From positions 1 to 40,085 of the forward strand of contig JADLFI010000047.1 of NCBI GenBank assembly GCA_020845635.1: DNA of 40,085 nucleotides, read 5' to 3'. The translations under genes were made by a program, and so were the position numbers. The notes under the pieces were generated by a model that worked only from the letters and a program-made list of their open reading frames with translations, made no database searches and had not been told where the DNA came from. Shown in pieces: positions 15,322-25,274 of this stretch; positions within the stretch are counted from its first letter, which is position 1, and each line of letters starts with the position of its first letter. Source of the stretch: Bacteroidia bacterium. Its GTDB lineage: Bacteria > Bacteroidota > Bacteroidia > UBA4408.

Positions 15322-18135
15322 TATTAAGTCTTCGGGAGTGCCTGCAAAAACTATATTTCCGCCCTCTTCACCACCTTCGGGTCCCATATCTATAATCCAA
15401 TCGGCACATTTTATTATTTCCAAATTATGTTCAATTACTATTAATGAATGACCTTGATCTATTAGGGCATTAAAGGCACGTAAAAGTTTTTTGATGTCAT
15501 GAAAATGCAATCCGGTAGTTGGCTCATCAAAAATAAACAGTGTTCTTTTTTCGTGTTCTCCTTTAATTAAGAAAGAAGCCAGTTTAATCCTTTGCGACTC
15601 GCCACCGCTAAGTGTACTGCTGGGCTGACCTAACTTAACATAGCCTAAACCTACCTCGCTCAAAGCCTGTAAACGGTTAATAATTTTTCTTTCTATATTT
15701 CCTTGATTGTTCTCATAAAAAAATTCAATAGCATCATCAATAGTCATATCCAGAAGTTCATGAATATTTTTGTTATTATAAGTAATATCCAATACTTCCT
15801 GTTTAAATCTTTTGCCATGACAGCTTTCACAAACCAACTCCACGTCAGCCATAAATTGCATTTCAATCTTAACTGTCCCTTCTCCTAAACACATTTCGCA
15901 TCGTCCGCCATCTACATTAAACGAGAACATTGATGGTTTGTATTTTCGACTTTGAGCTAAAGGTTGTTGGGCATATAATAAACGTATCTCATCATAAGCC
16001 TTTACATAGGTTGCAGGGTTGCTTCTTGATGATTTTCCAATAGGGTTTTGGTCAATCATTTCAATGGCTTCAATATGCTTAATTTGACCTTCAATTTTAT
16101 CAAAGGTGCCGGTTTGTTCTATATAACCTTCATACATTTTTTTTAAAGCAGGATACAATATTTTTTTTACTAAAGATGTTTTACCGCTTCCACTAACACC
16201 GGTTACAGCCGTGAAAATATTTAAAGGGAAGGCAATATTTATTCCTTTCAAGTTATTCTCTCTGGCTCCCTTTATCAAAATTGACTCTTTCCACTTTCTA
16301 CGATATTTAGGCACCTCAATAATTTCTTCTTTATTTAAATATTGTGCTGTTAAACTATTTTTCTCGTGAACCAATTTTGCCCAATCGCCTTGAAAAACTA
16401 ATTGACCACCATGCGAGCCAGAAAAAGGCCCTATATCAATTATTTCATCAGCCTGACGCATAATTTCTTCATCATGCTCTACAACAATTACAGTATTTCC
16501 GGCTTTTTTTAAGCCTTTTAATACTCCAATTAAACGTTCGGTATCACGGCTATGAAGCCCAATGCTGGGTTCATCTAAAATATACATACTTCCCACTAAG
16601 CTGCTGCCTAAAGAGCCGGCCAAATTAATACGTTGCGATTCGCCACCACTTAAGGTGTTACTCATACGGTTTAAAGTAAGATACCCTAAGCCTACATCTG
16701 ACAAATAACCTAGTCTGTTTTTTATTTCAATCAATAACCTTTTACTTACTTCTTCATCATGTTTATCTAATGGCAAATTCTTAAATACTTTTAAAGCTTC
16801 ATCTACACTTAGCAAAACTATATCGCATATTGAATGACCGGCTATTTTTACATATTGGGCATCTTTACGCAATCGCGATCCATGACACTCATGACATATT
16901 GTTTTTCCACGATAGCGTGAAAGCAGAACTCTATATTGTATTTTAAACGATTGCTCTTCAAGAATTTTAAAAAACTCATATATTCCCGTTAATCCTTTAG
17001 CACCATTCCACAACAAATCTTTTTGTTTCTTAGTGAGTTCGTAATAAGGGCGGTGGATAGGAAATTCATGCTTCTCGGCCTTTCTAATAAAGTCTTCTTT
17101 ATACTCCTTCATGGTTTCGCCACGCCAACACAAAACAGCACCTTCATACAAAGACAAACTTTTATCGGGTACAACCAAATCGGGGTCAATACCCACGGTT
17201 GAACCAAAACCATCGCAAACTTTACAAGCACCTAATGGATTATTAAAACTAAAGAAATGCACATTAGGTTCTTCAAATTTAATACCATCCAACTCAAACT
17301 TATTACTGAATACTTTTTCTTCCTTGTTGCTCTTTCCAGAACTATCTGCATCAGATCTATCAATATTCAGATAACATTCGCCATCTGCCTCGTAAAAGGC
17401 AGTTTGCACACTATCAGCCCAACGGTTCAAGTCATCTTCTTCTATTTGATGGTTAATTACAATTCTGTCAACAACAATATAAATGGTTTCATCCTTCTTA
17501 GTCTTATTGCTGATTTTTATTTTTTGGCTAATAAGATCTGTTATTTTGTATAGCTCGTTATTGTATATTATTCGTGAGAAACCTTGCTGCAACAATAAAT
17601 CCAAAACTTTTTCCGGACTAATATTGGGCAATATTTTTTTTGGAGCAAGAATTAATACTTTTGTGTCAACAGCCAAAGTCTTCATATAATCAACCACATC
17701 AGAAACGGTATGGCGTTTAACTTCATTTCCCGAAACAGGTGAGTAAGTTTTCCCAATTCGAGCAAACAACAATTTCAGATAGTCATAAATTTCGGTAGTT
17801 GTACCTACTGTTGAGCGCGGGTTACGCGAGTTTACTTTTTGTTCAATCGCAATAGCAGGACTTATTCCTTTAATATAGTCCACATCGGGCTTATTAATTC
17901 TGCCTAAGAATTGCCGAGCGTATGATGATAAGCTCTCTACATATCTTCTTTGCCCTTCGGCATATAAAGTATCGAAGGCTAATGAAGATTTACCGCTCCC
18001 GCTTAAACCTGTAATAACCGACAGTTTATTACGTGGAATGGCAACATTTATATTTTTTAAATTATGTATGCGGGCCCCTTTTATCAGAATATACGTTTTA
18101 GGGCTCAATTGTTCAAAATTATCCGTATCTTTCAT
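15268..18135 (-). CDS. uvrA: Excinuclease ABC subunit A
   Basis: The 955-residue protein is full length for UvrA, the ATPase that scans DNA for damage and loads UvrB in nucleotide excision repair. Both ABC modules are present. The first Walker A is GLSGSGKSS at 43-51, and the second, GVSGSGKTS, is near 647. ABC signatures LSGGESQRI occur twice. The zinc-binding CxxC pairs are visible: CKVC/CHECHG in the first half, CEMC/CESCHGKRF in the second. The start KDTDNFEQLSPKTYILIKGARIHNLKNI is typical. The last 17 codons lie inside the 83-bp direct repeat, so the reading frame survived the insertion of the mobile block, whose right end is 29 bp from the stop. The 244-bp upstream region is shared with the divergent transglycosylase gene. 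Confidence 0.98.
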   Translation of the reverse strand: MKDTDNFEQLSPKTYILIKGARIHNLKNINVAIPRNKLSVITGLSGSGKSSLAFDTLYAEGQRRYVESLSSYARQFLGRINKPDVDYIKGISPAIAIEQKVNSRNPRSTVGTTTEIYDYLKLLFARIGKTYSPVSGNEVKRHTVSDVVDYMKTLAVDTKVLILAPKKILPNISPEKVLDLLLQQGFSRIIYNNELYKITDLISQKIKISNKTKKDETIYIVVDRIVINHQIEEDDLNRWADSVQTAFYEADGECYLNIDRSDADSSGKSNKEEKVFSNKFELDGIKFEEPNVHFFSFNNPLGACKVCDGFGSTVGIDPDLVVPDKSLSLYEGAVLCWRGETMKEYKEDFIRKAEKHEFPIHRPYYELTKKQKDLLWNGAKGLTGIYEFFKILEEQSFKIQYRVLLSRYRGKTICHECHGSRLRKDAQYVKIAGHSICDIVLLSVDEALKVFKNLPLDKHDEEVSKRLLIEIKNRLGYLSDVGLGYLTLNRMSNTLSGGESQRINLAGSLGSSLVGSMYILDEPSIGLHSRDTERLIGVLKGLKKAGNTVIVVEHDEEIMRQADEIIDIGPFSGSHGGQLVFQGDWAKLVHEKNSLTAQYLNKEEIIEVPKYRRKWKESILIKGARENNLKGINIAFPLNIFTAVTGVSGSGKTSLVKKILYPALKKMYEGYIEQTGTFDKIEGQIKHIEAIEMIDQNPIGKSSRSNPATYVKAYDEIRLLYAQQPLAQSRKYKPSMFSFNVDGGRCEMCLGEGTVKIEMQFMADVELVCESCHGKRFKQEVLDITYNNKNIHELLDMTIDDAIEFFYENNQGNIERKIINRLQALSEVGLGYVKLGQPSSTLSGGESQRIKLASFLIKGEHEKRTLFIFDEPTTGLHFHDIKKLLRAFNALIDQGHSLIVIEHNLEIIKCADWIIDMGPEGGEEGGNIVFAGTPEDLIKNKYSYTAKYLAEKLQQ

Positions 18136-18394
18136 AGCAATAAAAACATGTAAAGTTAAGTTTATTTTTGATTGTATTTTTGTAAAATGAGTCCCACTTT
18201 AATTTTTTGAGGGTATTATTCTCCCTTTTTGTGATACTCTTAAATTTAGGTGCGGTTGCTCATATTTTCTCCATAATGAAACAAGACTTGTTATTATTCA
18301 CTAAAAAAAGTTAATAAGTCTATTTTGCATCTTGAAATAATGGAACAAAATAAAGTATCTTTCGGTTTAATAGAATAAATTGATAGGACATAAA

Positions 18395-19360
18395 ATGAAT
18401 ACGCTATTTAAAATATCTCTAATTTTATTGACGGCTTTCATTATGTATGGTGCTAGTTCTCGCTATGGCAGTACAACACCATCTTCCGAGAGATCTGAGA
18501 CCCATAATAGAAATTTAGCCATAGCCAAATTTTCAGATAATTTTGTTTTCTGCCACGAGTTACAAACTGAAGGTTTAGACACTATTTCGCGTACTATATT
18601 TTGGAGAAAGTTAATGAGAACTTCAAAAGATACTTTTGTTTTTTATTCATCGCCCGAAAAGAATATTCTTGGAATTATTGACGCCAATACTTATAATCAG
18701 TATAACGAACAACAAAAAGAGAACTTTTTAGATAGCCTCCGGAAAATAAACTTTTTGGATTGTGAAAAACGTGTAATGTATGCTATGGGGCGTAATCATT
18801 TTTATAGTGTAGAAAATGTTATTACGGACATTATAAAAAGTAATAAAATTTTTAAGAATAGAGGAGTTGATCCATTTTATGCACAAGCTATATTGTTGAT
18901 AGAAAGTCCGGGAAAGTTAATGAAATCGAGCGTTGGAGCTTATGGGCCTTTTCAACTAATGAAGAGTGTAGGATTAAAATATGGGTTGGTAATTAATAAA
19001 AAGGTTGATGAAAGGAAAGATTTGGAAAAAAGTGCTATTGCCGCTTCCAAACTAATTTCAAGTATTTGCATTCCATATACTAATAAAATGCTTGAAGAAT
19101 ATAATATTTCGAGATGCGAAACGGATTTGTGGTATCGTTTGTTAGTGTTACATGTTTACCATGCCGGAGCCGGGAATGTTGCAAAAGCCTTAAAAGTATT
19201 ACAACCTCAGGTGGGCAATATGGAAATGATAAAACAATTATGGCATATCAATGCAGGTGGTTTCAGAAATGCCTCACAAAACTATTCACAAGTTGCCATA
19301 GCTTCTTTATTTGAATTGCAAGATTATTTGATTAGAAATATTGATACCGACTTTTATTAG
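18395..19360 (+). CDS. Lytic transglycosylase (SLT-domain) family protein
   Basis: From the ATG at 18395 the product is 321 residues; a TTG 15 bp upstream is also in frame but less likely. A hydrophobic N-terminal segment (LFKISLILLTAFIMYG) is a signal peptide or anchor. The middle carries a soluble lytic transglycosylase fold: GVDPFYAQAILLIESPGK, with the expected catalytic Glu followed by Ser, then SVGAYGPFQLM, and a late YHAGAGNVAKAL. Such enzymes cut the MurNAc-GlcNAc bond of peptidoglycan with formation of 1,6-anhydro-MurNAc. It is divergent from uvrA and stands alone. A TTG-N21-TATCTTTC motif at 18332-18363 could be its promoter. Confidence 0.85.
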   Translation: MNTLFKISLILLTAFIMYGASSRYGSTTPSSERSETHNRNLAIAKFSDNFVFCHELQTEGLDTISRTIFWRKLMRTSKDTFVFYSSPEKNILGIIDANTYNQYNEQQKENFLDSLRKINFLDCEKRVMYAMGRNHFYSVENVITDIIKSNKIFKNRGVDPFYAQAILLIESPGKLMKSSVGAYGPFQLMKSVGLKYGLVINKKVDERKDLEKSAIAASKLISSICIPYTNKMLEEYNISRCETDLWYRLLVLHVYHAGAGNVAKALKVLQPQVGNMEMIKQLWHINAGGFRNASQNYSQVAIASLFELQDYLIRNIDTDFY

Positions 19361-19436
19361 TGATGGAATAAGCCCTAATATTATAGGTTGACGTAGGTTA
19401 AAGCATTTTTAAGAATTTACACCCTTTGAATTAAAA

Positions 19437-20693
19437 TCATTCTTTGCCATGGTTAACCGAAGAATCTTTTTCCTTTTTTCTTGGGTGGAATTTTTTTCGA
19501 TAGGGATTCTTCTTATTTCCCGTCTTTGCCTTATTCTCTTTCTTTATGTTCCATTCCGGGGCCTGACCAATAAATGCAGGTAGTTCAAGTTTAGGAACTG
19601 TATTTCCAATCAGGGTCTCAATTTTACTGAATCTGAACATATCATTCGGATTAATAAGTGTAAGGGCTTCGCCCGTTGTACTTGCGCGAGCCGTACGCCC
19701 CACACGATGAACATAATCTTCAGCATCAAATGGTACATCGTAATTTATTACCATATTAATTTCTTTAATGTCAATACCTCGGCTTAACACATCAGTAGCA
19801 ACTAATATTCTTATTTTTTTTGATTTGAAATTTTGTAGTACCTCTTCACGATTCTCCTGACTAAGGTTTGAGGAAATACCTTTTACTCTGTTTTCAAATT
19901 TTGCAATTGATTTTGTAATTTCACTAACCTTTTGTTTGGCAGAAGTGAAAATAATAATACTCTCATAGTTGAGCCTTTGCTCTATGATATGTTGGAGTAA
20001 AATATTTTTCTGAGAATCATGAACTAAATAGGCATTCTGTGTAACCCCTTCAGCAGGTTTGCTGAGCGATAATATAATTTCTTCGGGTTGATTTAATAGC
20101 TTTGAGGCCAAAAGTCTTATACTGCCAGGCATAGTAGCACTAAATAAAAGTGTTTGCCTTGTTTTTGGCAGGTATGAAATAATTTGTTGTATGTCATCAT
20201 TGAAGCCCATATCTAACATTCGGTCTGCCTCATCTAAAATGAGGTGTTGAATATGTTTAAAATTGACATAGCCTAATTGCAAATGAGATAATAGTTTACC
20301 GGGGGTTGCTACAATTATATCAACACCTTTTATCAATGCCTCTTTTTGCTTGTCCCAGTCGTTGCCGCTTCCACCACCATATACTGCTATAGAGCTTACC
20401 GAAACAAAATAGGAAAGCCCCTGAATTTGCTGATCAATTTGGAGAGCCAATTCGCGCGTGGGTACAATTATTAAAGTGTTTGAATGGTTATTTGTTTTGT
20501 GAGCAAGTTTATTTAAGATAGGGAGTACAAAAGCTACTGTTTTTCCGGTGCCTGTTTGTGCACAGGCTATTAAATCTTTCCCTTCTAAAATAAATGGGAT
20601 GGCTTTTTCCTGAATAGGTGTAAGACTTTGATACCCCATATAGTCAATAGCTTCGAGTAATGAAGGGTGAAGATTCAAATCAGAAAATTTCAT
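19437..20693 (-). CDS. DEAD-box ATP-dependent RNA helicase (RhlE-like)
   Basis: The 418-residue protein has all standard helicase motifs. The Q-motif region is GYQSLTPIQEKAIP. Motif I AQTGTGKT is at 45-52, PTRELA at 78-83, DEAD at 154-157 and SAT at 185-187. The C-terminal domain has TDVLSRGIDIKEINMVINYD and HRVGRTARA. A short basic tail (NKKNPYRKKFHPRKKEKD) follows, as in RhlE/DeaD-type enzymes that remodel rRNA or mRNA structure, often in the cold. The exact subfamily is uncertain. It starts 11 bp before the stop of nothing obvious: the next upstream gene on the same strand is the Sua5-type synthase, ending 27 bp away, so the two may be co-transcribed. Confidence 0.93.
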   Translation of the reverse strand: MKFSDLNLHPSLLEAIDYMGYQSLTPIQEKAIPFILEGKDLIACAQTGTGKTVAFVLPILNKLAHKTNNHSNTLIIVPTRELALQIDQQIQGLSYFVSVSSIAVYGGGSGNDWDKQKEALIKGVDIIVATPGKLLSHLQLGYVNFKHIQHLILDEADRMLDMGFNDDIQQIISYLPKTRQTLLFSATMPGSIRLLASKLLNQPEEIILSLSKPAEGVTQNAYLVHDSQKNILLQHIIEQRLNYESIIIFTSAKQKVSEITKSIAKFENRVKGISSNLSQENREEVLQNFKSKKIRILVATDVLSRGIDIKEINMVINYDVPFDAEDYVHRVGRTARASTTGEALTLINPNDMFRFSKIETLIGNTVPKLELPAFIGQAPEWNIKKENKAKTGNKKNPYRKKFHPRKKEKDSSVNHGKE

Positions 20694-20720
20694 ATTAATA
20701 GGTTATATTATTTTCGGTGC

Positions 20721-21704
20721 TTAGCTGTTATTGTTTAATGAATTATTTTTGTACGAGGCTCTTTGTAAACGGTCATTGATTGCAGGACCTAAACCCATTT
20801 CAGGAAATTTTTCGGTTAAAATAATATCAACAGTACTTTGATCTAAAGTACGCATAGCGGCAAACAAGTTTTGTGCAGCCTCATTCAAATTCCCTTGTGG
20901 CGAAAGAACTTTACAATGATGTGGATTTATTTCGGAATAATGGTCTTTAAAGCTGATTACCCCAATTTGCTGTGTTGCATATTTCTTTATGTTTTCCTTA
21001 ATATTTCCAATAATCATTGTTTTGTGTGGGGCATAATGCAAACTCAACATCCCGGGAGCATTAGGGTTTTCATTCTTTTGAATATTCAAATTTACTTTTC
21101 CTATTACTCCTTCAATTTCTTCAATGCTAATACCTCCAAGCCTAAAAACAGAGGCTTGATTATTATGCATACCTACAATAGTTGATTCGATCCCAACCGA
21201 ACACTTACCACCATCAAGAATATACGGAATTTTTCCTTGTAACTGTTGATAAACGTGGGCTGCAGTAGTTGGGCTTACATAGCTGAAAGGATTGGCACTT
21301 GGTGCTGCCAAAGGAAAGTTTATTTGTTGAAGTAGGCTTAATGTTAATGCTTGGTTAGGTATTCTAATACCTACGTTTGGTAATCCCGCTGTAACTACCT
21401 CAGGAATAATATTTTTTTTAGGGAGTAAAATAGTTAAAGCACCAGGCCAAAATTTTTGAGCTAATAATAATAGCTGTGGAGGTATATCTAATACCAGTTC
21501 ATTCAGTTGTTGAATTGAATGAATATGTACAATCAGCGGATCAAAGAATGGTCTATTCTTGGCTTCAAATATTTTAGTAACCGCCATTGCATCAAGTGCA
21601 TTAGCAGCCAACCCATATACTGTTTCGGTGGGTATAGCCACTAGCTCTGATTGTTTCAATAAATCAGCAGATAATTGAATATCGTTCCCTATACTTGTTT
21701 CCAC
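20721..21704 (-). CDS. L-threonylcarbamoyladenylate synthase (Sua5/YwlC/TsaC family)
   Basis: The enzyme makes threonylcarbamoyl-AMP from threonine, bicarbonate and ATP, the first step of tRNA t6A37 formation. The YrdC-type domain is clear: ELVAIPTETVYGLAANALD, KNRPFFDPLIVHI, APSANPFSYVSPTTA, ILDGGKCSVGIESTIV and VFRLGGISIEEIEG. After a linker (NAPGMLSLHYAPHK) comes the Sua5-specific C-terminal domain, so this is the long Sua5 type. There is no in-frame ATG before the domain. I chose the GTG at 21702-21704 (327 residues) because the product then begins close to the family's usual start. A TTG at 21761 would add 19 residues. TsaB, from the same pathway, is at 36359-37036. Confidence 0.93.
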   Translation of the reverse strand: METSIGNDIQLSADLLKQSELVAIPTETVYGLAANALDAMAVTKIFEAKNRPFFDPLIVHIHSIQQLNELVLDIPPQLLLLAQKFWPGALTILLPKKNIIPEVVTAGLPNVGIRIPNQALTLSLLQQINFPLAAPSANPFSYVSPTTAAHVYQQLQGKIPYILDGGKCSVGIESTIVGMHNNQASVFRLGGISIEEIEGVIGKVNLNIQKNENPNAPGMLSLHYAPHKTMIIGNIKENIKKYATQQIGVISFKDHYSEINPHHCKVLSPQGNLNEAAQNLFAAMRTLDQSTVDIILTEKFPEMGLGPAINDRLQRASYKNNSLNNNS

Positions 21705-21887
21705 TGTATGTTTGCTAACTAAAATTGTATTTTGTTTCTTATTCTTTATTAAACTTGTCAATAATAAAGCCTGTCAGGCAGTTTGTTCAATAGCACTGAT
21801 TGCTGACAAAGATAAGTAAATTAATGCTATGCTTTTATGGTATATTTTTTTGAGTCAATATATTGTGATAATGGCATATCGGGAATC

Positions 21888-24263
21888 TTAAAACTCTATA
21901 CGATATCCACCATATGGAAATAATCCGAATTGATATTCAGTTTTTACTTTTCCCAATTTAGGATCATAATATTCACGTAAAATATTTTTAGTATTCATTA
22001 AATTTTCAACACTTATAAAAAAGCTCTGGGCTATTTTTTTCTGATTTATTTTGTAAGCAATTTTAGCATCTAAACGATGATATATTTTATATTGCTTATC
22101 AAATGCCATATCATCATAATAAACCACTTTTTGTGCTTGTTGTGAAGCAATAATGTTAACCGGTGTATAACGATTACCCCCGGCAATAGTTGCTTTAAAA
22201 TCAAACGACAGTTTGTGTTTACCTTCTTGCAAGGGCAACTCATAACCGCCCAATAAATTGCCTACATAGTTTCCGCTAAAAGCAGTATGATGCCAAATCA
22301 TATTACTTCCACGAAAGTAGGAGTCAAATAACGAACCCGTAAATAGCAAATAATAATTATTGCTGAATATTTTTTCAAGGGTTAACTCTATACCATAATT
22401 CTTACCTAAGCCTTTGTTAACAAGTGTATCAATAATTGCTAGGCCGGCTATATCATTACCTTGGTTAAGCATACTAAAATAGTCGGGATGCCCTCGATTG
22501 ACGGGAACTTTAGATAATAATTGCAAATAGCTTTCTAATTTTAATCTGAAATTCCGGCTTATAAAATTATCATAGCTCATTACAAAGTGATTGCTCTGTG
22601 TAAAACCCATATTCAAATTGTTTTGCACATAGCTGTTACTCTTAGGAATATATGTTTCGTTAAAATAATTTATTAAAGGTTGTATTTGGTTATGTAGCCC
22701 ATAAGCAATGTTGAGCGATTGATTTTCTTTAAATTGCCATTTTATACCCGAGCGTGGTTCTATGGCATAATTGTTATTTAAGAATAGTTGTTGAAAATGT
22801 ATTCCGTTGTTGAGTATTAAGCGATCGGAAAATTTATATTGCCAACTAACTGATGATTGCAATAAATTGGTATTTCTTTTTGCCTTCATTAAATCAATAA
22901 AAATTCTATAATCATTACTATAAAATTTAGTTTTATAATCAATACTAAGAATAGTGTATGTGGTCAGGAAACGAATAAGGTTCTTATTGTTAATCTTTGA
23001 GTTAATCAAGTACTGTGCGTGATGTTGATAGTCGCTCGAACGACTGTTATAAGTATTAAATTTATCACGATTATCAGATAATGTATCAACCGTAATTTTA
23101 AAAATGGCATAAGTAGAACTAAGTGTAAGCTTACCAAACGTTTTGGCATTGTAATAATGCGTGTTGCTGATTCCCGCAGCACTCATCCCCGAACCATATA
23201 CTAAGTTGGTTCCTGTTTCGGTGTACGACCAATCGCCTTGTTTTCTTTTATCATCATTAATGATGATATCCGATAAACCTCCAATACCCCAAAAATTAAA
23301 TACTCCAATTTTTTCTGTCGGTAAGTTTATTTTCCATGATATATCTTGGTATCTGGGGCTTCCCGACACTCCGAAACTGATACCCATAGCTGTAAATGCA
23401 TCTAAGGTTGAATATCGGTAGTTAATTAAATAACTTCCATTATAACCTTTATTAAAAGGACCTTCGGCACCAAGTTCAATTCCATTTACCCCTATTTGAC
23501 CTGTAAATTCACGCTTTTCATTATTGCCGTTTCGCAGCTTCAAATCAAATACTGCTGCATTTTTTGTTCCGTAATCAGCCGGCCATGCCCCTGTATAGAA
23601 GTCGGAGTTGGCTAATAAATTATTATTAAGAATACTAACAGGGCCTCCTGTAGCGCCCTGTGCCGAAAAATGATTTGGACTAGGTATATCAATACCTTCA
23701 AGTCGCCAGAGCACACCTATGGGAGAATTTCCTCTAACGATAATATCATTTCGGGAATCGTTTCCACTTGAAACACCTGCCGTAGTTGAAGCCATACGGC
23801 TAGGATCTCCTCGGCTTCCGGCATAACGGTTTGTTTCTTCGCTATTAAAATTTCTGACACTTAAAGTGGCCATTTCATTATTCGGTAAATTTTTTTGTTG
23901 TGTAGCGGTAATTTCTACGGCTGCTGTTTCATACACTTTTTCGGTAAGTTCAATATTCAGCACTACTTCTTTGCCTGAGGTAATTTCAATATTTCCTATG
24001 GTATTATTATTGTATCCTAATAGGCTGAATCTTATTTCATGACGGCCAACAGGAACTCCGCTAATTTTAAATCTCCCTTTGCTTTCGGTAATATCTGCTA
24101 ATTGCGGATATTTTGAAATAACAACGGTTACTCCCTCAAGAGCTTGCTTACTCTCGGCATCAATAACAGTACCTCGCACTGTTTGAGTCAAGGTTTGTGA
24201 CTTTAAATAATTGCTTGAACCCAATAATATAACTGCTAAAATGAGATATTTAATTCGTATCAT
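21888..24263 (-). CDS. TonB-dependent receptor with carboxypeptidase-regulatory N-terminal domain
   Basis: From the ATG at 24261-24263 the protein is 791 residues with a signal peptide ending near SNYLKSQ; an upstream in-frame start at 24332 would precede a signal peptide oddly. Next comes a CarboxypepD_reg-like beta-sandwich (VRGTVIDAESKQALEGVTVV to FSLLGYN). Then follows a TonB plug domain (DIIVRGNSPIGVLWRLEGID, GGPVSILNNNLLANSDFYTG) and a 22-strand-type barrel ending in GLFPYGGYRIEF. It is an outer-membrane receptor for a TonB-energised ligand. It lacks a SusD partner, which argues against a glycan-uptake pair. The ligand cannot be told. It is divergent from mqnA. Confidence 0.9.
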   Translation of the reverse strand: MIRIKYLILAVILLGSSNYLKSQTLTQTVRGTVIDAESKQALEGVTVVISKYPQLADITESKGRFKISGVPVGRHEIRFSLLGYNNNTIGNIEITSGKEVVLNIELTEKVYETAAVEITATQQKNLPNNEMATLSVRNFNSEETNRYAGSRGDPSRMASTTAGVSSGNDSRNDIIVRGNSPIGVLWRLEGIDIPSPNHFSAQGATGGPVSILNNNLLANSDFYTGAWPADYGTKNAAVFDLKLRNGNNEKREFTGQIGVNGIELGAEGPFNKGYNGSYLINYRYSTLDAFTAMGISFGVSGSPRYQDISWKINLPTEKIGVFNFWGIGGLSDIIINDDKRKQGDWSYTETGTNLVYGSGMSAAGISNTHYYNAKTFGKLTLSSTYAIFKITVDTLSDNRDKFNTYNSRSSDYQHHAQYLINSKINNKNLIRFLTTYTILSIDYKTKFYSNDYRIFIDLMKAKRNTNLLQSSVSWQYKFSDRLILNNGIHFQQLFLNNNYAIEPRSGIKWQFKENQSLNIAYGLHNQIQPLINYFNETYIPKSNSYVQNNLNMGFTQSNHFVMSYDNFISRNFRLKLESYLQLLSKVPVNRGHPDYFSMLNQGNDIAGLAIIDTLVNKGLGKNYGIELTLEKIFSNNYYLLFTGSLFDSYFRGSNMIWHHTAFSGNYVGNLLGGYELPLQEGKHKLSFDFKATIAGGNRYTPVNIIASQQAQKVVYYDDMAFDKQYKIYHRLDAKIAYKINQKKIAQSFFISVENLMNTKNILREYYDPKLGKVKTEYQFGLFPYGGYRIEF

Positions 24264-24372
24264 GTTTATATCAAGCCTCTTGCCGCAAATATCTGAAAAG
24301 CTTTTCTTAAAAATATATAAAACACTTAACACATAGGTACTTGTGTTATATGTTTGTATTAGAAATATTGGT

Positions 24373-25116
24373 ATGAATAGTATATTGCGTGTATCGGTTG
24401 TTGAATATTTGAATGCCCAGCCTTTAATATATGGTTTGGAAAATCATAGTATTTCAAATAAAATTTATTTGTCAAAAGATATTCCTTCTGAATGTGCTCG
24501 AAAGTTATTGAGCAATGAAGTTGATGTTGGGTTGGTTCCTGTGGCAATTATTCCTGCTTTAAAGAGGCATAAAATTATAGGAAATTCTTGTATAGGTGCT
24601 ATAGGTAAAGTTGCTTCAGTACTATTATGCAGCCAAGTTCCTTTGCACGAAATTAATAAAGTTATTCTTGATTATCATTCACGAACCTCGGTAAAGTTAG
24701 TTCAAATATTAAGTAAATATTATTGGAAAATTACACCCGATTTTGTTGATGCAAAAGAGAATTACATTAATGAGATAGAAGACACAACTGCCGGAGTAAT
24801 TATAGGCAATCGTACTTTTCATCTTAATAATAATTATAGGTTCATATACGATTTGTCAGAAGCTTGGTATAATTTTACAAAACTTCCTTTTGTATTTGCT
24901 GCATGGCTCGGCAATAATGATATCTCTTTAGAGCTTGAACACGAGTTTAATGAGGCTATTAATTATGGATTGCAGCATATTGATGAGGTTATTCAGCAAC
25001 AACAAAAAATATTTCCTAACTACAATGTTGATTATTATTTAAAGCATAATATTCAATTTCATTTAGACAGTGCTATGCAGAATGGATTAGAGTTGTTTTT
25101 ATCCTATATAAAATAG
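24373..25116 (+). CDS. mqnA: Menaquinone biosynthesis protein MqnA (chorismate dehydratase)
   Basis: MqnA dehydrates chorismate to 3-[(1-carboxyvinyl)oxy]benzoate, the entry step of the futalosine route to menaquinone. The product from ATG 24373 is 247 residues; an in-frame start 30 bp upstream gives a less typical N terminus. Family features are RVSVVEYLNAQPLIYGL at the start, NEVDVGLVPVAIIPAL, CIGAIGKVASVLLCSQVPL, LDYHSRTSVKLVQIL and the LPFVFAAWLG motif. This periplasmic-binding-protein-like fold is shared with MqnD, but the start and the SKYYW segment favour MqnA. The other mqn genes are not in the window. A shared hairpin terminator separates it from convergent dnaA. Confidence 0.88.
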   Translation: MNSILRVSVVEYLNAQPLIYGLENHSISNKIYLSKDIPSECARKLLSNEVDVGLVPVAIIPALKRHKIIGNSCIGAIGKVASVLLCSQVPLHEINKVILDYHSRTSVKLVQILSKYYWKITPDFVDAKENYINEIEDTTAGVIIGNRTFHLNNNYRFIYDLSEAWYNFTKLPFVFAAWLGNNDISLELEHEFNEAINYGLQHIDEVIQQQQKIFPNYNVDYYLKHNIQFHLDSAMQNGLELFLSYIK

Positions 25117-25225
25117 GACTTTCCACAAAAGATTTTATAAGTCAAATTTATTGTATATCCAAACCTTGTCTTTTCACTTCCTATAAGAATAGAACAGGTG
25201 TTCAAACTCATTTTAGAACAATAAA

Positions 25226-25255
25226 AAAAGGAGTAACAGTAATGTTACCCCTTTT
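25226..25255. terminator. Bidirectional hairpin terminator between mqnA and dnaA
   Basis: A 13-bp stem with one mismatch (AAAAGGAGTAACA at 25226-25238, TGTTACCCCTTTT at 25243-25255) closes a GTAA loop. It sits between two convergent genes, with A and T runs on the flanks, as expected of an intrinsic terminator serving both strands. Confidence 0.7.
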
Positions 25256-25274
25256 CAAAATAGGAATGTAATAT